A stretch of 63,183 nt of DNA from Mesorhizobium sp. M7A.T.Ca.US.000.02.2.1. Lineage in GTDB: Bacteria > Pseudomonadota > Alphaproteobacteria > Rhizobiales > Rhizobiaceae. This document shows positions 29,603-38,856 of the stretch, piece by piece (within the stretch, counting starts at the first letter, position 1; every line of letters starts with the position of its first letter). Below the pieces are notes generated by a model. The model saw only the letters and a program-made list of their open reading frames with translations, had not been told where the DNA came from and ran no database searches. The DNA lies in NCBI RefSeq assembly GCF_003996995.1, contig NZ_RZTT01000003.1, positions 1 to 63,183 of the forward strand. The letters are read 5' to 3'. Made by a program: the position numbers and the translations under genes.

Positions 29603-32510
29603 AATGCGCCGGCACGACGCGCAGGCGCGAGCTTTCGCCTTCGAGCGGGTTCGCAGCCACGATCACCTCGCCCAGCCGTTCATCGCCGTTCTCTAGGAAA
29701 CCGAGCCCGATCATCGAGCCGACATGCGGACTGTAACAAGCCGACGTGGTCCAACCCTGATCGGTGTCGAATTTCCTCGGTGCGCCTTCCGCAAAAAGAT
29801 GCGAGCCGCTGACCACATTCCCGGCAGGATCGACGGGCCGCAGCCCGACCAGGCGTCGCCTGTCGCCGGCAAGGCCCTCGCGCCGCGACATCACGGCGCC
29901 GACGGAATCCTTCTTCTGCGATACCATACTGCCAAGCCCGACCATGAGGGCCGTCGCCTGTCCGTTCAACTCAGGGCCGGCGGCGTGTCCCTTCTCGATC
30001 CGCAGGACCCCCAATGCCTCGGTGCCGTAGGGCGTCGCTCCGAGATCGGCTCCCAGTTCCATCAGCCGCTCGATCAATGCGTGGCCGTAGCGTGCGGGAA
30101 CCGCAATTTCGTAGGCAAGTTCGCCCGAGAAGGAGATGCGGAAGAGCCGCGCGCGCAGGCCGTCGCAGACGGTGAGCTCCGTGCAGGCCATAAAGGGGAA
30201 AGCCTCGTTCGACAGGTCGAACCGGTCAACGATGCGGGCGAGCAGAGCGCGCGACTTCGGCCCGGCGACGGCAATCTGCGCCCAGGCATCGGTCGTGGAG
30301 ATGAGCTGGACGTCGAGTTCCGGCCACAGGCATTGCCGCGCGAATTCCATGTTGCGATAGACCAGACCGGCGTTTGCGGTCGTCGTGGTGACCACACAAT
30401 GATCCTCGGCCAGCCGCGCGCAGGTGCCGTCGTCATAGGCAAATCCGTCTTCGCGCAGCATAAGCCCGTAGCGGACCCGGCCGACTTTCAGTGTGGCCAT
30501 CATGTTGCAGTAGAGCCGGTTGAGAAACTCGCCCGCGTCGGCACCCTGGACATCGATCTTGCCGAGCGTCGTCACATCGCACAGGCCCACTGCGCCGCGC
30601 ACGGCCCTGGCCTCGCGGTCCACGCTGTGGCGCCAATGCGTTTCGCCCGGACGCGGGAAATATTGCGCGCGCATCCACTGCCCGACCTCGACGAACACCG
30701 CACCCTGCGCCTCGGCCCAGTGATGGGTGGGTGTGAGGCGGCGCGGTCGGAAATGCCGCCCTGTATCGCCGCCGCCCAGGACCGAGAGCGTCACTGGAGT
30801 GTAAGGTGGGCGGAAAATCGTTGTTCCAATTTTTGGGATCGACCTCCCGGTCAGCTCCGCCATCACGGCAAGACCGGTCACATTTGACGTTTTGCCTTGG
30901 TCCGTCGCCATGCCCAGAGTCGTGTAGCGTTTCAAATGCTCTACCGGCCGCATGTTCTCGGCATGGGCCAGCTTGATGTCCTTCACCGTCACGTCATTCT
31001 GGAAATCGACCCAGGCGCGCTTCTTGCCCGGTACATGGAAGACGGGCGCAACCGTGTAGTCTGCCTCCTCGGCGCGCGGCAAATCGGGCAACGATGCCGC
31101 GATTCCAAGTTCGTCCATCGCACGCTGTGCGGCTCGCGCGCCGGAACGCAAGGCGTCGGCGGTGGAAAAATGGCCCGCCGCCGCACCTGCCGGAATTAAC
31201 CCTACAGGCCCATCCTCTCCAGGCAGGAACGCCTGCAGCGGTTCATTCCAAACAGGCCGACCGCGATGATGCGAAAAGAGATGCACATTCGGGTTCCAGC
31301 CGCCAGAGACCCCAAGCGCGCCGCACTCGATTGATTCGGACCTCCCGTTTGCCTGAACCTCGATCGACTTCAGGCCAAGCCGGCCGCGTGAGCCAGTCAC
31401 CATGCCCCCCGCGATCAGTCGGTAGTCACCGCGAGCCTTCGCCTCGGGGCGCGCGTCGATGACGGCGGCGATCTGGACACCCTTGGCGGCCAGATCGCGC
31501 GCGGTGTGATGACCGTCATCGTTATTGGTAAAGACGGCGACCGTCTCGGACGGGCATGCCGCCCAGCGATTGGCGTAAGCCCGCATCGCGCCGGCCAGCA
31601 TGATTCCCGGACGGTCATTGTCGGCAAAAGCGATCGGGCGCTCTGTCGCGCCCGCCGCCAGGACCGCGCGTTTCGCCGTAATACGCCAGAGTGTCTGGCG
31701 CACACGCCCGCTCACCTCCGGGAGATGATCGGAAACGCTTTCCACAGCGCCATAGATGCCGTGATCATAGACCCCGAAAACCGTGGTGCGACGCATCACG
31801 CGAATGTTCGGCAGGCTCTCAAATTCAGCCTCCAACGCTGAGATCCAGTCGCTGGCTTGCGCTCCGTCCAACGTTCTCGTCTCGGACAGAAGCCGCCCGC
31901 CCAGGCGGAAATCCTCGTCGGCCAAAATCACACGTGCGCCGGAGCGCGCCGCCGTCAGCGCCGCAGCAAGCCCGGCCGCCCCCCCGCCGATGACCAAGAG
32001 ATCGCAATGCAGGAAGCCCTTGTCATAGACATCGGGATCGGCCTGCATTGAAAGGCGCCCGAGGCCTGCCGCCCTGCGGATCACCGGTTCGTAGAGCTTT
32101 TCCCAGAAGGCTTTCGGCCACATGAAGGTCTTGTAGTAGAAGCCGGCTGTGAAGAAAGGCGACAGCAGGTCGTTCACCGCCAACGCGTCAAAGCCGAGCG
32201 AGGGCCAGCGGTTCTGGCTTCGAGCCTCCAGACCGTCGAACAATTCCACCGTCGTCGCGCGCGTGTTGGGCTCCCGCCGCGCCCCCGTTCGCAGTTCGAC
32301 TAAAGCGTTCGGTTCCTCCGAACCGGCCGAGAGAACCCCGCGCGGGCGGTGATACTTGAAGCTGCGGCCCATCAGACGAACGCCATTGGCCAGCAGCGCA
32401 GAGGCGAGCGTGTCGCCGGCATGGCCATGATACCGTTGCCCGTCGAAGGTGAAGTTCAGGGTCTGCGAGCGATCAATCAGCCCTCCGGCTAGCCGTGTCA
32501 TTTGCTGCAC
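29568..32510 (-). CDS. soxA: sarcosine oxidase alpha subunit
   Basis: A 980-residue subunit. The N-terminal Fer2_4-like domain (about 20-95) precedes a dinucleotide-binding domain with VIGGGAAGLAAALTAARSGA near residue 170. The C-terminal third is a GcvT-type folate-binding domain, where the methylene group is passed to THF. Length is typical. In characterised enzymes this subunit binds NAD and THF. It overlaps soxD by 13 bases and soxG by 35. Confidence 0.93.
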   Translation of the reverse strand: MQQMTRLAGGLIDRSQTLNFTFDGQRYHGHAGDTLASALLANGVRLMGRSFKYHRPRGVLSAGSEEPNALVELRTGARREPNTRATTVELFDGLEARSQNRWPSLGFDALAVNDLLSPFFTAGFYYKTFMWPKAFWEKLYEPVIRRAAGLGRLSMQADPDVYDKGFLHCDLLVIGGGAAGLAAALTAARSGARVILADEDFRLGGRLLSETRTLDGAQASDWISALEAEFESLPNIRVMRRTTVFGVYDHGIYGAVESVSDHLPEVSGRVRQTLWRITAKRAVLAAGATERPIAFADNDRPGIMLAGAMRAYANRWAACPSETVAVFTNNDDGHHTARDLAAKGVQIAAVIDARPEAKARGDYRLIAGGMVTGSRGRLGLKSIEVQANGRSESIECGALGVSGGWNPNVHLFSHHRGRPVWNEPLQAFLPGEDGPVGLIPAGAAAGHFSTADALRSGARAAQRAMDELGIAASLPDLPRAEEADYTVAPVFHVPGKKRAWVDFQNDVTVKDIKLAHAENMRPVEHLKRYTTLGMATDQGKTSNVTGLAVMAELTGRSIPKIGTTIFRPPYTPVTLSVLGGGDTGRHFRPRRLTPTHHWAEAQGAVFVEVGQWMRAQYFPRPGETHWRHSVDREARAVRGAVGLCDVTTLGKIDVQGADAGEFLNRLYCNMMATLKVGRVRYGLMLREDGFAYDDGTCARLAEDHCVVTTTTANAGLVYRNMEFARQCLWPELDVQLISTTDAWAQIAVAGPKSRALLARIVDRFDLSNEAFPFMACTELTVCDGLRARLFRISFSGELAYEIAVPARYGHALIERLMELGADLGATPYGTEALGVLRIEKGHAAGPELNGQATALMVGLGSMVSQKKDSVGAVMSRREGLAGDRRRLVGLRPVDPAGNVVSGSHLFAEGAPRKFDTDQGWTTSACYSPHVGSMIGLGFLENGDERLGEVIVAANPLEGESSRLRVVPAHFVDPEGARLRE

Positions 32511-32788
32511 CTCGTCCGCGCAAGGGCCACATTGCGGGCCAGTTCCGCACCGAGGACTTCATGGGTGACCGTGTCGCGCGTCACCACCAGCCATGACCGG
32601 TCGCCGTGCTCGTGGTACCACAGTTCGCGGTGCACGCCCGCCGGGTTGTCGCGCAGGAAGACGTAATCGCAAAAAGCCGCCTCGGCATCGGGCGCGGAGG
32701 GGGCTGGACGGTCGATGAGCCGCGCGTCGCCCAGATAGGTGAATTCCTGCGCATCGCGCAGGCCCAGAAGTGGATGGGTGATCAGCAT
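32498..32788 (-). CDS. soxD: sarcosine oxidase delta subunit, variant lacking the zinc cysteines
   Basis: A 96-residue SoxD-family protein (LRDAQEFTYLGDARL, REL-WYHEHGDRSWLVV, TRDTVTHEV). In the structurally known enzyme zinc is held by two Cys of an N-terminal CPxCG motif, one His and one Cys of a GC-R-W motif. Here the N-terminus reads ITHPLLG, with no Cys, and the later motif reads HGDRSW, with Asp in place of Cys. All three cysteine ligands are therefore missing, although the fold-defining residues remain. This suggests a zinc-free variant subfamily or a weakened subunit. Confidence 0.88.
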   Translation of the reverse strand: MLITHPLLGLRDAQEFTYLGDARLIDRPAPSAPDAEAAFCDYVFLRDNPAGVHRELWYHEHGDRSWLVVTRDTVTHEVLGAELARNVALARTRCSK

Positions 32789-32797
32789 TGAACCGCC

Positions 32798-34048
32798 TCA
32801 GTGGAGATTGGGCTGGGCACCGGCGCCGCGCTCGTCAACCACATGGCCGCGTGCGAACCGCTCGATACGATAGGCGCGCGCGGTCTCGTGCGATGCGCCG
32901 GTGGCAAGAAGATGGGCGAAGGCGTAACCGCTGGCAGGCGTCGCCTTGAAGCCGCCATAGCACCAGCCGCCGTTGAGATAGAGGCCCTCAATTTGCGTGC
33001 GGTCGATGATCGGCGAGCCGTCCATCGACATGTCCACCACACCCCCCCACATGCGCAGGAGCCTCGCCCGCCCGATCATGGGCATCAGCGCCATACCGCC
33101 TTCGACGACGTCCTCCACCACCGGCAGGTTTCCGCGTTGGGCATAGGAATTGTAGCCGTCAATATCGCCGCCGAAGACAAGCCCGCCCTTGTCGGACTGG
33201 CTGATGTAGAAATGGCCTGCCCCGAACGTGATCACACCGGGAATGGTGGGTTTGAGCCCCTCCGTGACGAAGGCCTGCAAGACGTGGCTTTCGATCGGAA
33301 GCCGCATTCCAGCCATTGCCATGACCCGGCTCGAGGAGCCCGCCACCGCCACCCCGACCTTGTCGGCGGCGATATAGCCACGCGATGTCTCCACGCCACG
33401 CACCTTGCCGCGATCGAGCCGGAAACCGGTCACCTCGCAATTCTGGATCAGGTCCACGCCGTGGCTGTCGGCGCCGCGGGCATAGCCCCAGGCCACGCCG
33501 TCGTGCCGCGCGGTGCCGGCACGCGCCTGCATCAGGCCGCCTTTGATCGGGAAGCGCGCGTTGTCGTAATTCAGGAACGGAACCATGGCGCGCAGTTCCT
33601 CCCGACCCAGCAGCCGTGCGCCCGCCCCCGCCAGCATCATGGCATTGCCGCGGCGGCGAAAGGCATCGCGCTGCGCATCCGTATGAAAAAGGTTGATGAT
33701 GCCGCGCTGGGAAACCATTGCGTTGAAGTTGAGCTCCTGCTCCAGTCCTTCCCAGAGCTTCATCGAGAACTCATAGAAGGGCTCATTGCCGGCAAGCAGG
33801 TAGTTCGAGCGGATGATCGTCGTGTTCCGCCCGACATTCCCGGATCCGAGCCAACCTTTCTCCAGCACGGCGATACGCGATCGTCCGAAGGTCTTGGCCA
33901 GATAATACGCTGTGGCCAAGCCGTGGCCGCCTCCGCCGACAATCAAATAGTCGTAGGAAGGCTTTGGATCGGGATTGCGCCAGAGCGGCCGCCACCCGGT
34001 GTGACCCTTGAGCGCTTCAGCAAAGACGCGGAAGCCGGAAAACTTCAT
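32798..34048 (-). CDS. soxB: sarcosine oxidase beta subunit
   Basis: A 416-residue FAD-dependent subunit carrying the demethylation site. FAD-binding LIVGGGGHGLATAYYLAK is near residue 32. TARHDGVAWGYARGA contains the His to which FMN is covalently attached in characterised enzymes, and the C-terminal GGWCYGGFKATPASG matches the family. The chosen start at 34048 has GGAG 8 bases upstream and matches soxB N-termini; the open frame runs back to 34138 into the divergent promoter. It is the first gene of soxBDAG-folD-purU. Confidence 0.93.
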   Translation of the reverse strand: MKFSGFRVFAEALKGHTGWRPLWRNPDPKPSYDYLIVGGGGHGLATAYYLAKTFGRSRIAVLEKGWLGSGNVGRNTTIIRSNYLLAGNEPFYEFSMKLWEGLEQELNFNAMVSQRGIINLFHTDAQRDAFRRRGNAMMLAGAGARLLGREELRAMVPFLNYDNARFPIKGGLMQARAGTARHDGVAWGYARGADSHGVDLIQNCEVTGFRLDRGKVRGVETSRGYIAADKVGVAVAGSSSRVMAMAGMRLPIESHVLQAFVTEGLKPTIPGVITFGAGHFYISQSDKGGLVFGGDIDGYNSYAQRGNLPVVEDVVEGGMALMPMIGRARLLRMWGGVVDMSMDGSPIIDRTQIEGLYLNGGWCYGGFKATPASGYAFAHLLATGASHETARAYRIERFARGHVVDERGAGAQPNLH

Positions 34049-34110
34049 ATCAAGGACTCCTTGGACTGCCGAGACTATGTCACGGCAAGGGCAGCGAGGT
34101 GTTTTCAAAA

Positions 34111-34150
34111 TTGACACATGTGTGCTTTTGCCGGACATGTGCGAACGATG
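34111..34150. promoter_or_regulatory. possible GlxA/AraC regulator site in the sox divergent promoter
   Basis: TTGACA followed by CATGTG (34111-34122) and CGGACA followed by TGTGCG (34132-34143) form a direct repeat at 21-bp spacing between soxB and the divergent regulator gene. It shares the GACA core and the phase of the ten-member operator family but lacks the GCCA boxes, so it is probably a site for the adjacent GlxA-type regulator. Confidence 0.45.
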
Positions 34151-34173
34151 TGGACGATAGGATTTTCAACAGG

Positions 34174-35205
34174 ATGATTGACGGGAATCACGGCAGCGCG
34201 CAGCGATACGGTTTCCTGCTGATCGAAGGCTATGCCCTGATGTCCGCGGCCGCCGCGGTCGAGCCGCTGCGCGCCGCCAACCTGCTTAGCGGGCGGACCC
34301 TTTACGATCTGAACTTCATCTCGGCCAAAGGCGGGTGGATGCGCAGTTCCGTCTCGGGCGCGTTCGAAACCGAACCTGTTTCAGAAGCAGGCACTGATTT
34401 CGATATTCTCTTCGTCGTCGCCGGCGGCAACCCGCTCACCTATCGGGACGACAGGATCCTGGCGTGGCTACGCCGTCTCGCCCGGTCGGGAGTGCCTTTG
34501 GGCGGAATCTCAGGCGGGGCGGCAATCCTGGCCGCGGCGGGTGTTATGTCGTCACGCCGGTTTACCATCCACTGGCAACACATCGATGCAATGCGCGAGG
34601 TCTATCCTGAGGCGCTGATCGAACGCCGCCTCTTCGTCATCGATCGCGACCGCTTTACCTGCGCCGGCGGCATGGCTCCCCTGGACATGGCCCACGCCCT
34701 GATCGCTTCAGATCACGGTGTGGAATTGGCCCGCGCGGTCAGCGATTGGTTCATCCATACCGGCATCCGGCAGGCAGAGGCGCCGCAGCAATTGGACCCG
34801 GTGCGCAGGTATGATCTGCACCATCCCGCTCTGGTCGCCATGGTACAATTGATGACGAGCCATATCGCGGACCCGCTAAAGCTGGAAGATCTGGCTCATC
34901 TGAGCGGTATCGGGGCGCGGCAATTGGAGCGGCTGACAAAAAACCAGCTTGGACAGAGCGTGATGCAGTTCTATCGGTCTCTGCGGTTGGAGAAGGCCGA
35001 CGAGATTCTGCAGCAGTCCAACCTTCCGCTCGTCGAGGTGGCGCTTGCCACTGGCTTTTCCAACCGTAGTCATTTCTCACGCGCTTTCCAGGCCCACTTT
35101 GGCATAGGCCCCGCCACTCGACGAAAACGGCGCGGCCGCGAAGAGGCTCCGGATCAGTCTGACCGAAGAATCCTGGGGGAGAAACTAAGCAGCTTGGCCC
35201 AGTAG
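34174..35205 (+). CDS. GlxA-type AraC family regulator (DJ-1/PfpI + HTH_18)
   Basis: A 343-residue regulator. An N-terminal DJ-1/PfpI-like domain (about 10-180, YGFLLIEGYALMSAAAAVEP) is followed by a double helix-turn-helix AraC domain (about 225-325, LEDLAHLSGIGARQLERL, and LVEVALATGFSNRSHFSRAF). The ATG at 34174 is chosen because the open frame upstream crosses the divergent promoter; its ribosome site is weak. It is divergent from soxB. Related GlxA-type proteins (GbdR, SouR) control betaine, dimethylglycine and sarcosine catabolism in Pseudomonas, so activation of the sox operon by a methylated glycine is likely. Confidence 0.88.
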   Translation: MIDGNHGSAQRYGFLLIEGYALMSAAAAVEPLRAANLLSGRTLYDLNFISAKGGWMRSSVSGAFETEPVSEAGTDFDILFVVAGGNPLTYRDDRILAWLRRLARSGVPLGGISGGAAILAAAGVMSSRRFTIHWQHIDAMREVYPEALIERRLFVIDRDRFTCAGGMAPLDMAHALIASDHGVELARAVSDWFIHTGIRQAEAPQQLDPVRRYDLHHPALVAMVQLMTSHIADPLKLEDLAHLSGIGARQLERLTKNQLGQSVMQFYRSLRLEKADEILQQSNLPLVEVALATGFSNRSHFSRAFQAHFGIGPATRRKRRGREEAPDQSDRRILGEKLSSLAQ

Positions 35206-35223
35206 AGCGTTCCAAGCAGGCTC

Positions 35224-35652
35224 TTAGCCTTCGGCACACACCGGTCCCAGTGATCTCAACTTATGGAGGAAGGGTTCGGGAAGCGGCGTGCTGCGACCAT
35301 TTTTGCGATCGACCAGCACGTGAGTGACTTCAGCTGTAGCCATTGGCTTACCTTCGATCCATAAACCTTGGCCCACAAGAAATGATGATCTGCCAGTCTG
35401 GAGTAACAATGATCCCACAACGATCTTGTTTGGATACTTTATCTCTGCTCGCAGGTCCATGGCGATCCGCGCTATCGGCAGTATGTAGTCGTCGGAAGCC
35501 AGCATCGTATCGAATATTGCCCTGCCAGCGGCAAAATAGGACGAGTATACACCGACGTTCACATGACCGAGAGCGTCGGTATCACAGAACCGGACATGCT
35601 CGTCAGCAAAATGCTGGAAAAGCTCAATATCTAGGAGTCGTGCGTCGTTCAT
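35224..35652 (-). CDS. acyl-CoA thioesterase (4HBT hot-dog family)
   Basis: A 142-residue hot-dog protein with the family motif RFCDTDALGHVNVGVYSSYF near residue 21, including the catalytic-type Asp. It lies 147 bp after the CaiD-like gene on the same strand and converges with the regulator gene 34174-35205. With the synthetase and hydratase upstream it probably hydrolyses a CoA ester of this pathway, such as betainyl-CoA or carnitinyl-CoA (inference). Confidence 0.85.
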   Translation of the reverse strand: MNDARLLDIELFQHFADEHVRFCDTDALGHVNVGVYSSYFAAGRAIFDTMLASDDYILPIARIAMDLRAEIKYPNKIVVGSLLLQTGRSSFLVGQGLWIEGKPMATAEVTHVLVDRKNGRSTPLPEPFLHKLRSLGPVCAEG

Positions 35653-35799
35653 CTTGTCACCAACAAAGTCAGTTGGATATGCAAGCTGCGCCCGTCATAT
35701 CGAGAAGCGTCCATCGGCTGTGTCCCCACTCACCAACCCGCATTCAAACGCCAGTCACTGTACCTAGGAGGTTGTGCCGCTGAATATATCTCTAGTGAT

Positions 35800-36609
35800 T
35801 TACCTGCCCCTCCACTGGGGCTTACGCTTTTCCATGAAGGCCCGGGGTCCTTCGAGGCTATCTTCAGAGTTCGCTATAGCTTTGTACTTTTTCAATTCAC
35901 CTGGCGGGTTTCTCACCGCTGCGAACCCGTCCCTTGCAGAGAGGTGCGATGTATAGCGCATAACTTCTTTGAGACCTTCAATGGCGAGCGGGGCAGATTC
36001 GCAGATCTTCTCGGCATGGCGCATCGCCGCTGCCAGAGCCTCTCCCCGGGGAACAACCTCGTTCACAAGGCCCAATCGAGCAGCCTCAGACGCCGAGATC
36101 GGCTCGCCGGTCATCATGAGGTGCATTGCAATATTGTACGGTATCCGGCGATGCAGGTTCTGAATGCCGCCCGCCATCGGCAAAAGCCCGATCCGCGTCT
36201 CGGGGAGAAGGAAGCGCGCATGCTCGGCCGCTACGATCATATCGCACGCGAGCGTGATTTCGAAGCCTCCTCCCGCCGCGGCGCCGTTGACAGCGGCTAT
36301 TACTGGCTTTGTCAGGCCCCAGAACTCCGCAATGCCACCGAACCCCCCAGGGCCGTTGCCGACCTGCGTGTCGTAATAGAGGTCAGCGGTTAGGCTTTCA
36401 TCGGACTCCTTCAAGTCCCAACCGCCGCTGAAGATGCGGTCCCCGGCGCCTGTGAGGATTGCCACTCGTAGGTCTTCGTCTTCCTGAAACGCCGCGAACG
36501 CAGCATAAATTTCTCGGCTCGTACGGCGAGAGATGGCATTCGCCGGCGGGTTGTCGATCGTGACAACAAGTATCTGTCCGTGGCGCTGAGTGCTAACTAG
36601 TGCGGTCAT
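35800..36609 (-). CDS. enoyl-CoA hydratase/isomerase, CaiD (crotonobetainyl-CoA hydratase)-like
   Basis: A 269-residue crotonase. The oxyanion-hole/catalytic block AAAGGGFEITLACDMIV gives Glu117, and LLPETRIGLLPMAGG gives Glu137, so both catalytic glutamates are present. KPVIAAVNG and the region around GGGFE resemble E. coli CaiD more than ordinary FadB-type hydratases. It starts 16 bases after the acyl-CoA synthetase stop. Expected role: hydration of an unsaturated CoA ester; crotonobetainyl-CoA is a reasonable guess from the betaine transporter and sarcosine genes nearby. Confidence 0.85.
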   Translation of the reverse strand: MTALVSTQRHGQILVVTIDNPPANAISRRTSREIYAAFAAFQEDEDLRVAILTGAGDRIFSGGWDLKESDESLTADLYYDTQVGNGPGGFGGIAEFWGLTKPVIAAVNGAAAGGGFEITLACDMIVAAEHARFLLPETRIGLLPMAGGIQNLHRRIPYNIAMHLMMTGEPISASEAARLGLVNEVVPRGEALAAAMRHAEKICESAPLAIEGLKEVMRYTSHLSARDGFAAVRNPPGELKKYKAIANSEDSLEGPRAFMEKRKPQWRGR

Positions 36610-36625
36610 AGCGGCAGCCTTCTGA

Positions 36626-38722
36626 TCAGTGCTTCGTATGTAGATTCTTGATGGCGGCTCTAACCGGCAGCGCGTCTACCGCAATCACCTCAGCGTCAGT
36701 AATAATCACAGGATTCACATCGAACTCAGCAAGCTCGTCTTTCAGCGCATCAGCCATATTAGAGAATTTCGAGAATGCTCGGGCCAGTGCATGGACATCA
36801 TACGGTTTCTCGCCACGACGGCCGTCGAATATTGGTCGAATCTTGAGGCGGTCGATCAGCTCTAGTGCGCGCTCCTCGCCAAAGGGCGCCAGCGCAATCT
36901 GCCGGTCGGCAAACAACTCGATCCATTTCCCTCCCGGAGAGACGGTTACCAGCGCGCCGAACTGAGGATCGACAACCATGCCAAAGCTCATCTCAACGCC
37001 GGAGGGGCTCATCCTCTGGACCATCACCTTTGGTCCCAGACGCTGCGCTAAATCCTTGTAGGCTTCAGTCACCCGAGTAACGCTGTCCAGATTCAGCGAA
37101 ACGCCACCGACGTCGGACTTATGATAGATACCCGGCATCGCAGTCTTCAACACCACAGGAAAACCCGTCATGTCGACTGCGGTCAGCACTTCCTGCAGAT
37201 TCTCGCACTCGTGGTTTGCCACCACCGGAATATCAAAAGCCTGCAATACCGACAGGCCAATCTTCTCACCATCGGAACCCGGCTGCGCGAGCAGGGCTTT
37301 AGCATTTTCAAGAGCTGATTGTGGGACCGAGAAGCCGACCTCCCTCGCGGCATTTTCTAGTCGCGCTTTAAAGGTGTCGACGGCCTTCACCGCCGTCATC
37401 GCGCAATCGACCCCGCTGATGAGAGGAACGTCGCAATCCAACAATCGCGTAGCTATCTTAGAGTTTGCAATCCCCGAAAAGCTGCTCATCATAAACATCG
37501 GTTTTCCGGTCAACCGCTGCGTCTCAGCCACGATCTCGGCATAGACGGTCCCAAATTGAAAGGCGTCCCCTGCCTCGGTTGCAATAGCGCCAAATGCGCT
37601 GTTGGGATCACGCATCATCAACTCTAAACAACGCGCAAAATGTGCTTTGGCGTCGGTACGGCTACCCCATGCATCCAGTGGGTTCTCCGCGATCATACCG
37701 TCGTCCAACTGGTCCTGCAGTTGGGCCAGCGTGGACTTACTAAGTTCAGCGAAAGTGGCGCCCTTGTCTTCTGCGATATCAACCATGAGTTCGCGCAGCC
37801 CGCCAGAATCCATCGCCACGCAGAGCCCACCTGAATTGGCGTCCTTGACGTGCGCGAGTAACTGGGCTGTCGCCGCCAACTCATCGAGTGTCTTGACCGA
37901 GATCACATTGTAACGGTCGAAGAGCGCTTCATAGGTCGACGCGTCGCCGACGACCGCTCCACTATGACTGATGGCCATAGCGGCGCTCTTTGCCGTCCGG
38001 CCGACCTTGAGCGCGACAATCGGTATGCGCTTGCTAGCGGCCTTTTCTAGCGCTTCCACGAAGCGTGCGGGGTCACGGACCGTCTCGATAAACAATGCAA
38101 CTGCTTTGGTCGATGGCAACTCCAGCGCATAATCTAAGTAGTCCGCCAATGTGGTATTGAGTTCCTGGCCGGACGACACGGTTAAATTGTACCTAAGACG
38201 CGTTAGATCAGTGGCTAGCGCTTGAATGACAGACCCGGAATGGGCGATCAATGAAACATTTCCAGGCGCGGCCTTGGTAACAGGACAGGAGCTAAACGTT
38301 GCATGCGTGCTGTTGGTGAAGTTCTGAAACCCCATCCCGTTACCGCCGCAGATCGGCATTCTCGCTTCCGCGGCGATACGGGCCAGACGATCGCGTTGCT
38401 CCTGATTACCACAGTCCGCGAATATGACGGCAGCTCGCACGCCAAGCGTTACACATTCCGAGAGAACTTGCTCCAACAGTCTCTGATTGACCGCAACTAC
38501 CGCCAGGTCTGGCGCCTCTGGCAGTTCAGATACCGCGCTGAAGCAGTCGACATTTCCGATCTTCTTATACTTGCTGTTTACGGCGTAGAGTCGCCCGCGG
38601 TACCCACGCTCAACCATGTGGTCAACTGCGCTTCTGCCTAGGCTTCCTTCAGTTGCCGAAGCGCCGATAATCACGGCGGAACGAGGTTCAAGCAATGGCT
38701 TTAGCCAGTGGTTGGAGGGCAC
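36626..38722 (-). CDS. ADP-forming acyl-CoA synthetase (acetate-CoA ligase, fused alpha/beta type)
   Basis: A 698-residue ligase activating an organic acid as its CoA ester with ATP to ADP. An N-terminal CoA-binding domain (PRSAVIIGASATEGSLGRSAVDH near residue 13) is followed by succinyl-CoA-synthetase-like domains with the phosphohistidine segment AISHSGAVVGD. A C-terminal ATP-grasp domain (about 480-690, FPVVLKTAMPGIYHKSDVGGV) completes it. The start is GTG at 38722 with AAGGAG 9 bases upstream; the open frame to 38785 enters the operator and begins at an unsupported GTG. First gene of a three-gene unit with the CaiD-like hydratase and a thioesterase. Confidence 0.88.
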   Translation of the reverse strand: MPSNHWLKPLLEPRSAVIIGASATEGSLGRSAVDHMVERGYRGRLYAVNSKYKKIGNVDCFSAVSELPEAPDLAVVAVNQRLLEQVLSECVTLGVRAAVIFADCGNQEQRDRLARIAAEARMPICGGNGMGFQNFTNSTHATFSSCPVTKAAPGNVSLIAHSGSVIQALATDLTRLRYNLTVSSGQELNTTLADYLDYALELPSTKAVALFIETVRDPARFVEALEKAASKRIPIVALKVGRTAKSAAMAISHSGAVVGDASTYEALFDRYNVISVKTLDELAATAQLLAHVKDANSGGLCVAMDSGGLRELMVDIAEDKGATFAELSKSTLAQLQDQLDDGMIAENPLDAWGSRTDAKAHFARCLELMMRDPNSAFGAIATEAGDAFQFGTVYAEIVAETQRLTGKPMFMMSSFSGIANSKIATRLLDCDVPLISGVDCAMTAVKAVDTFKARLENAAREVGFSVPQSALENAKALLAQPGSDGEKIGLSVLQAFDIPVVANHECENLQEVLTAVDMTGFPVVLKTAMPGIYHKSDVGGVSLNLDSVTRVTEAYKDLAQRLGPKVMVQRMSPSGVEMSFGMVVDPQFGALVTVSPGGKWIELFADRQIALAPFGEERALELIDRLKIRPIFDGRRGEKPYDVHALARAFSKFSNMADALKDELAEFDVNPVIITDAEVIAVDALPVRAAIKNLHTKH

Positions 38723-38786
38723 TTCGGAATTCTCCTTGAGGGGCAATTTCTTATAGCCAACATAGCCATGCTGAGCCACACGCACA

Positions 38787-38823
38787 TTGACATTTCATGC
38801 CACATTTTCGATAGTGCCCGCCA
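38787..38823 (-). promoter_or_regulatory. AraC-type direct-repeat operator, copy J (acyl-CoA synthetase / AraC gene)
   Basis: TTGACA (38787) with GCCA (38799), and TCGATA (38808) with GCCA (38820), at 21-bp spacing. The second half-site differs from the TTGACA type and matches copy I (CGATA). It lies in the divergent region, in the same relative orientation to the synthetase gene as all other copies, and 33 bp before the AraC gene at 38857. Confidence 0.7.
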
Positions 38824-38856
38824 ACAGGGGTCGTTGTCGACACCTAGGAGTACATC

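Noticed and set aside
38723-38785. Start of the acyl-CoA synthetase at 38785
   Set aside because: That GTG lies beside the operator with no ribosome site, whereas GTG at 38722 has AAGGAG at the right distance.
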